The notes under the pieces are model-generated. The model saw nothing but the letters and a program-made list of their open reading frames with translations, was not told where the DNA came from and searched no databases. Shown here in pieces: positions 54,110-57,713 of a DNA stretch of 57,713 bases. The DNA is from Thermoguttaceae bacterium (lineage in GTDB: Bacteria > Planctomycetota > Planctomycetia > Pirellulales > Thermoguttaceae). The DNA is taken from NCBI GenBank assembly GCA_017939795.1, contig JAGBAA010000044.1, positions 1 through 57,713 on the forward strand. The letters are read 5' to 3'. Position numbers and translations under genes: made by a program. Numbering within the stretch: position 1 is the stretch's first letter; the number at the start of each line of letters is the position of its first letter.

Positions 54110-54206
54110 ATTTTAACACGAAATTCACGAAAAAACGCAGAATTTGTGAAAATTAAAAAGATCCATTTCGCGCATTTTGTGCTCTCCGTGAATTTCGTGT
54201 CAAAAT
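54110..54206. repeat. 20-bp inverted repeat with 57-bp spacer
   Basis: The arms 54110-54129 and 54187-54206 match over 20 bp with one mismatch (core ACACGAAATTCACG). It sits 44 bp after the stop of the GlcN6P deaminase-like gene. It could be a weak terminator or an end of a non-autonomous mobile element. Confidence 0.75.
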
Positions 54207-54229
54207 ACATTCCACACCTTTTCTATACC

Positions 54230-54263
54230 CTTCTGTGCCTCTTTGGTAATTTCAGTGGTAAAA
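54230..54263 (+). repeat. Left copy of 34-bp direct repeat flanking the AT-rich gene
   Basis: It shares CTTCTGTGC at the start and TTCAGTGGTAAAA at the end with the copy at 55639-55672. The internal 12 bp are diverged but equal in length. Confidence 0.75.
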
Positions 54264-54334
54264 CAAGTACTCATTTATTGATGACTTAAGTATTTTATTT
54301 TTTGAAATTTTCCTATTTTTAATATGGGAGGGTC

Positions 54335-54361
54335 TTGACATTTGCGGGGGGGGGGTAAAAT
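54335..54361 (+). promoter_or_regulatory. Poly-G promoter, candidate phase-variable switch
   Basis: A perfect TTGACA (54335-54340), a 15-bp spacer ending in ten G (54346-54355), and TAAAAT (54356-54361). Spacers of the other promoters in this window are 16-17 bp, so the present length is suboptimal and 12 G would make it ideal. It points at the gene starting 111 bp downstream. Confidence 0.65.
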
Positions 54362-54471
54362 GGGAAGGTCTCAAGATTTCCATAAGACTTTTTGAGATCA
54401 GGTCCGCAACTGAAAAGAGTTTTCAGAAAGGCGACCGCTATACACGAAATCAAACTATATATGGAGCAAAA

Positions 54472-55584
54472 ATGAACGGTCACAAACAATACCCCAATCA
54501 GGATTTTCACAATCATGTCCATTTGCATTCCAATACGCGCTCAAACAACCTTCTTGGAGTAGCCGCTACTGTCATCGGTATTATCGCCTGTTTGTTTGCA
54601 TGGATTCCTTTTATTGGGATACTTACGATTCCAATCGCATGCATCGGTATCCTGCTTGCCTTCATTGGTTTTATTCTGGCACTCGCTACCCGCATGTCAA
54701 TCATCTCGGCGATATGCGGATTACTGACCTGTCTTGTCGCATTCGCGATTGGTTATGCAAATGTAAATGTAAGCGACGCGATTATTAATGGTCCAGATAA
54801 GACAAACGAAAGTTCTGAAACAGAGAGTGAGGAGGATACTTTTGCATCTGCTCCGGAAAATCAGCATGCGATGCGGACAGTTATGCCCTCTATGGATCTT
54901 GGGGAAGATGCGGATGGCGAGGTAGAAGATGAAAAAACTGCTGCCCAGAAAGAAAAACAGACGACCACAAAGGGAAAAACAGAAAAGGAGGCCGAAGAAA
55001 TGTTTGCCGAGGGAATGACAAAAGTTTTACTCGCGGCCGCAATGGGAGCCTCTGAAGAAGATGATGATGAAGAAGATGATGATGAGAAAGAAGAGACCAA
55101 ATCGCAGACCAGTACGCATATCCGATTGGATCAAAAGGTCGAATTGGAAAATGTTGTGTTCACGATAAAAAAAATGGAATGGAAGGAAGAGATCAAACCG
55201 TCTAAACCAGATTCTTTTTATAGTTACCGTAAAGATATAGAGGATGAAATTTATATCGTCTTTTATGCAACATTTAAAAACATGTCCGGTGATTCGGTTC
55301 GTTTTACAGAGATTCCTGCTCAACTTACTTTTAATAAAAAATTCAAATATAATTGTATTGTGTGTAGTGATGGTAACGATTTGGAGGTGAATACAAGCAC
55401 AAAACCATTAAAAAATGAACAAATCTTATTCTATGCCAGTGTACCAAACGAAATTGCGGATATTTGGCAAAATGCGGAATTAAAATTTGGTATGAACAAT
55501 GATTTGGCTTGGAAAATGATTAATAAACTTGATGAAGTTGATTCTGTTTTTCAGCTCGCGATTCAAAACAATCAGGCACAATAA
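54472..55584 (+). CDS. Uncharacterised AT-rich membrane protein with acidic linker and Ig-like C-terminal domain
   Basis: The product has 370 residues. A polar His/Asn-rich N-terminus (residues 1-28) is followed by three membrane spans at about 31-105 (LLGVAATVIGIIACLFAWIPFIGI, IACIGILLAFIGFILALA, IISAICGLLTCLVAFAIGY). A long charged linker contains EEDDDEEDDDEKEE. The C-terminal domain (about 220-360) has alternating strands (VELENVVFTIKKMEW, IYIVFYATFKNMSGDSVRF) like DUF4352-type immunoglobulin-fold modules. GGAGC precedes the ATG. Base composition and codon choice are clearly more AT-rich than in neighbouring genes, suggesting horizontal acquisition. Direct repeats flank it and a poly-G promoter precedes it. 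Function is unknown; a stress- or surface-related membrane role is a guess. Confidence 0.78.
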   Translation: MNGHKQYPNQDFHNHVHLHSNTRSNNLLGVAATVIGIIACLFAWIPFIGILTIPIACIGILLAFIGFILALATRMSIISAICGLLTCLVAFAIGYANVNVSDAIINGPDKTNESSETESEEDTFASAPENQHAMRTVMPSMDLGEDADGEVEDEKTAAQKEKQTTTKGKTEKEAEEMFAEGMTKVLLAAAMGASEEDDDEEDDDEKEETKSQTSTHIRLDQKVELENVVFTIKKMEWKEEIKPSKPDSFYSYRKDIEDEIYIVFYATFKNMSGDSVRFTEIPAQLTFNKKFKYNCIVCSDGNDLEVNTSTKPLKNEQILFYASVPNEIADIWQNAELKFGMNNDLAWKMINKLDEVDSVFQLAIQNNQAQ

Positions 55585-55598
55585 CATAAAAATCTGGT

Positions 55599-55630
55599 GC
55601 GCAGGATGAATGAAATATTCCTGCGCCCTT
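55599..55630 (+). terminator. Terminator after the AT-rich gene
   Basis: GCGCAGGA (55599-55606) and TCCTGCGC (55619-55626) form an 8-bp stem with a 12-nt loop followed by CCTTTT, 15 nt past the stop at 55584. Confidence 0.7.
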
Positions 55631-55638
55631 TTCGTATT

Positions 55639-55672
55639 CTTCTGTGCGTTTTCTGTGTCTTCAGTGGTAAAA
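55639..55672 (+). repeat. Right copy of 34-bp direct repeat flanking the AT-rich gene
   Basis: It pairs with 54230-54263, in the same orientation: CTTCTGTGC, 12 diverged bases, then TTCAGTGGTAAAA. The two copies bracket about 1.4 kb containing the poly-G promoter, the AT-rich gene and its terminator. Confidence 0.75.
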
Positions 55673-55691
55673 GAAACGGCCGTCAAAGCCC

Positions 55692-56870
55692 TCATCCCAT
55701 CCGAAACGCACTTTCCAGCTGGTCCATCGCGCGGGCAAGCACAGAATGGGGGGCACCAATGTTCATGCGGAAGAATCCGGGACCGCCGGCTCCGAAAAGT
55801 ACTCCGGGGTAAAGCCAGAGTTTCGCCTTCTCCGTGAAGAACGCGTCGAGTTTTCCGGAACTCATCCCCAGACTGCGGCAGTCGAGCCACATGAGGTACG
55901 TTCCATCATGCGTGACGGGCTGAATGCCGGAGTTCATCTCCGCAAGACGCCGAGTGACCAGACGCACGTTTTCCTCAAGGTACACACACAGCGCATCGAG
56001 CCATTCTTCCCCATGACGGTATGCCGCCGCGGAAGCCGTCAGCGCCATCGCGTTGATCCCGAACCAGAAGGAACGCTGGCATTCTTTCACCACCGCCGCA
56101 CGAATTTCCGGATCCGGGATCCACATATTCGCGGTCTGAAGGCCCATGAGATTGAACGTCTTGCTCGGCGAGGTACACAAAACGCAGTTCCGCGCCAACT
56201 CTTCACCCAGCGTCGGAAAGAGGATCTGCCGGTTTCCGAAGAGCGCGAAATCCGCATGGATCTCGTCCGAAATGATCCGGACGCCGTATTTCAGGCAGAG
56301 TTCCCCCATTCGGCGCAGTTCCGCTTCCGTCCAGATGCGCGCGACCGGATTATGCGGCGAGCAAAGCAGAAAGACCCGTACATTTTCCCGACTGATCTGA
56401 CGCTCGAACGCCTCAAAATCGATCTCGTACCGGCCGTCCTTCAAGACCAGCTCATTCACGGCAAGTTTCCGGCGATTTGACGCAATGATCTCCTGAAACG
56501 GCGGATAGACCGGCTGTTGGATGAGGACAGTCTCCCCCTCTTTCGTCAGTGCGCGAATGGCGGCCGCGACACCAAACATGACGCCGGGGATCGTCTGGTC
56601 CCACTCCGGATCCGGACACCAGCCAAATCTGCGCTCCATCCACCCGCCAACGGCTTCATGGTATTCCGGAAGTGCGTAAGTGTATCCGAAGACTCCGTCC
56701 TTTGCGTACTGGGTCAATGCCTCGTGAACTTCCGGCGGGGACTGGAAATCCATGTCCGCGACCCACAGCGGGATCACATCCTGCGGTTTCCCGTACGTTT
56801 TATGAAATCCATACTTGATGGACCCGGTACCGTACCGGTCAATTTCCCGATCAAAATCAAACGCACTCAC
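55692..56870 (-). CDS. MalY/PatB-type PLP-dependent C-S lyase / aminotransferase
   Basis: The product has 392 residues if it starts at the GTG at 56870, which has GGAGG 8 nt upstream and gives the usual family start (SAFDFDREIDRYGTGSIKYG). An ATG five codons earlier (56885) overlaps that ribosome site. It is a fold-type I PLP enzyme: LWVADMDF, FGYTYALPEYHEAVGGWM, LLCSPHNPVARIWT, IISDEIHADF (Asp near 202) and the cofactor lysine in CTSPSKTFNLMGLQTAN (about K237). MalY/PatB enzymes cleave cystathionine or cysteine to homocysteine or sulfide, pyruvate and ammonia. It appears monocistronic. Its physiological substrate cannot be stated. Confidence 0.9.
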   Translation of the reverse strand: MSAFDFDREIDRYGTGSIKYGFHKTYGKPQDVIPLWVADMDFQSPPEVHEALTQYAKDGVFGYTYALPEYHEAVGGWMERRFGWCPDPEWDQTIPGVMFGVAAAIRALTKEGETVLIQQPVYPPFQEIIASNRRKLAVNELVLKDGRYEIDFEAFERQISRENVRVFLLCSPHNPVARIWTEAELRRMGELCLKYGVRIISDEIHADFALFGNRQILFPTLGEELARNCVLCTSPSKTFNLMGLQTANMWIPDPEIRAAVVKECQRSFWFGINAMALTASAAAYRHGEEWLDALCVYLEENVRLVTRRLAEMNSGIQPVTHDGTYLMWLDCRSLGMSSGKLDAFFTEKAKLWLYPGVLFGAGGPGFFRMNIGAPHSVLARAMDQLESAFRMG

Positions 56871-56992
56871 CGAGTGTACCTCCATTTTCAAACATGAAAA
56901 AACGAAACGGCAGGGAAACGCTGACTCAGGCCCCCTGCCGAGAATTTCATCTGCGCGGAAGGTCAAACGCCGACCACGCTGGCAGTCTATCT

Positions 56993-57713
56993 TTACTCTT
57001 TCGTCCCAACGATGAATTTCGACTGGATCGGAGCAAGTTCCAGACCGGAGATCTTCACGAAACCGGCTTCACGAGTCACCATCGACTCCGGCACGGCCGT
57101 CATTTCGCCGGTCATGGGGTCCCAGAACTCCAGCGTCCGGAACGTTCCGCGCAGCGAGACGTCGAGAGATACGCCGGAATCCGAGGAGTTGGCGATAAAA
57201 TAGAAATCGCGGCCGTCCTTCACTTTGTGAATGTACTGGACCATTCCGTCGTAGTCGTAGTGTCCGCGCGGCGCAATGTCTACCGTCGGAAGCTGTTTGC
57301 CGTCATGCGAAACGATGCGGACATCCGGAACCGCAATGAGCGCGTCGAGAGCACCACGCAGTGCATCCGGAGTCGGCTTCGGAAGGAAGATCGCACGCTC
57401 GCGGCGGATCTCTGAAAGTGCCCGCGTCTCGACCCCCGGATACTGCATGACGTACTGGCCGTAGGCATTCTGCTCCCGATACGCACGGAAACTCGCCGGG
57501 CGCACGATGTCTTCCTGACCGGAAAGCTGTGCCTCGACCTGTCCCTGGACCCGCGGATCCACGCCGAAAAGTTCCTCGATCATCGCGCAGATCTCCGCGT
57601 CAAATTCCGGTCCTTCTGACGCTCGGTCTGGAAGGCGGGTCGTCGCGAGGACTTTCCCGCCCGCACGATGGAATTCAAGCACCGAACGGAGCGTTTCACG
57701 CGAAATCACTTCG
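56993..57713 (-). CDS. C-terminal part of a probable glycoside hydrolase (runs off the window)
   Basis: Only the last about 240 residues are present; the frame stays open to the window edge, so the start lies beyond 57713. Visible are a Rossmann-like segment (ALEFHRAGGKVLATTRLPDRASEGPEFDAEI in outline, with GKVLATTRLP) and a final beta-sandwich (FYFIANSSDSGVSLDVSLRGTFRTLEFWDPMTGEMTAVPES, then ISGLELAPIQSKFIVG). This pattern, a beta-galactosidase-trimerisation-like fold followed by a beta-sandwich, is typical of the C-termini of large bacterial glycoside hydrolases such as GH106 or GH42 relatives. The catalytic part is not in view, so no family is assigned. Confidence 0.65.
   Translation of the reverse strand, partial: EVISRETLRSVLEFHRAGGKVLATTRLPDRASEGPEFDAEICAMIEELFGVDPRVQGQVEAQLSGQEDIVRPASFRAYREQNAYGQYVMQYPGVETRALSEIRRERAIFLPKPTPDALRGALDALIAVPDVRIVSHDGKQLPTVDIAPRGHYDYDGMVQYIHKVKDGRDFYFIANSSDSGVSLDVSLRGTFRTLEFWDPMTGEMTAVPESMVTREAGFVKISGLELAPIQSKFIVGTKE

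Larger units (their letters stand above)
54067..54471. other. 405-bp AT-rich intergenic region
   Basis: It holds a 20-bp inverted repeat with one mismatch (54110-54129 and 54187-54206), the left copy of a 34-bp direct repeat (54230-54263) and the poly-G promoter (54335-54361). No gene is seen. Confidence 0.7.

Noticed and set aside
54319..54528. Minus-strand small membrane peptide across the poly-G promoter
   Set aside because: Its frame depends on the G-tract, has no ribosome site and overlaps the promoter and start of the plus-strand gene.

Overview
Organism and setting. The window looks like a chromosomal segment of a Planctomycetota bacterium, Pirellulales-like; Verrucomicrobiota, Lentisphaerota or Kiritimatiellota are the main alternatives. 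This is inferred from the gene set: PEP-CTERM proteins with autotransporter-type beta-strand repeats, a type IV pilus / type II secretion core with two PilB/GspE-type ATPases, a BatA/VWA membrane protein, a giant exported beta-propeller protein paired with a prenyltransferase-repeat protein, a bd-oxidase-like pair carrying a c-type haem, and many exported glycan-related enzymes. No rRNA or tRNA gene, CRISPR array, insertion sequence or transposase was recognised. GC content is moderately high, except in one AT-rich gene near 54.5-55.6 kb.

Layout. (i) 0.2-6.7 kb, minus: two PEP-CTERM surface proteins with near-duplicate C-termini, each with its own terminator. (ii) 7-11.3 kb, plus: an exported right-handed beta-helix protein and a Tat-exported metallophosphoesterase with a LamG-like tail. 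(iii) 11.6-21.4 kb, minus: an exported ADP-ribosylglycohydrolase-family protein, then a two-gene operon of a 2,152-residue beta-propeller protein and a prenyltransferase-repeat protein joined by an ATGA overlap. (iv) 21.7-30 kb: galactokinase, a second beta-helix protein and a thioredoxin-like protein (plus), a PfkB sugar kinase (minus), and a bd-oxidase-like two-subunit membrane complex (plus). (v) 30-36.4 kb, minus: BatA/VWA protein, PHP-type metallohydrolase, and an ECF sigma factor operon with a one-span membrane protein and a charged, repeat-containing exported protein. (vi) 36.5-50.3 kb, minus: a long type IV pilus / pseudopilin operon (pilB-like, pilT, pilB-like, pilC-like, four pseudopilins, a giant GspK-like protein), with a 221-bp two-armed heptamer array between its first two genes. 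(vii) 51-54 kb, plus: glycerophosphodiesterase, Gfo/Idh/MocA oxidoreductase and glucosamine-6-phosphate deaminase-like protein. (viii) 54-57.7 kb: a foreign-looking AT-rich membrane protein gene behind a poly-G promoter, a MalY/PatB-type enzyme, and the C-terminal end of a probable glycoside hydrolase running off the window.

How it works together. The cell appears to export enzymes that act on glycans and phosphoesters, and to import and phosphorylate the sugars (galactokinase, PfkB kinase, GlcN6P deaminase-like). It builds surface proteins and pili or a secretion pseudopilus. Most transcription units begin with a recognisable sigma-70-type promoter whose -10 is usually TAAAAT, 16-17 bp from a TTG-containing -35. 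This internal consensus makes the deviant poly-G promoter at 54335-54361 stand out as a possible phase switch.
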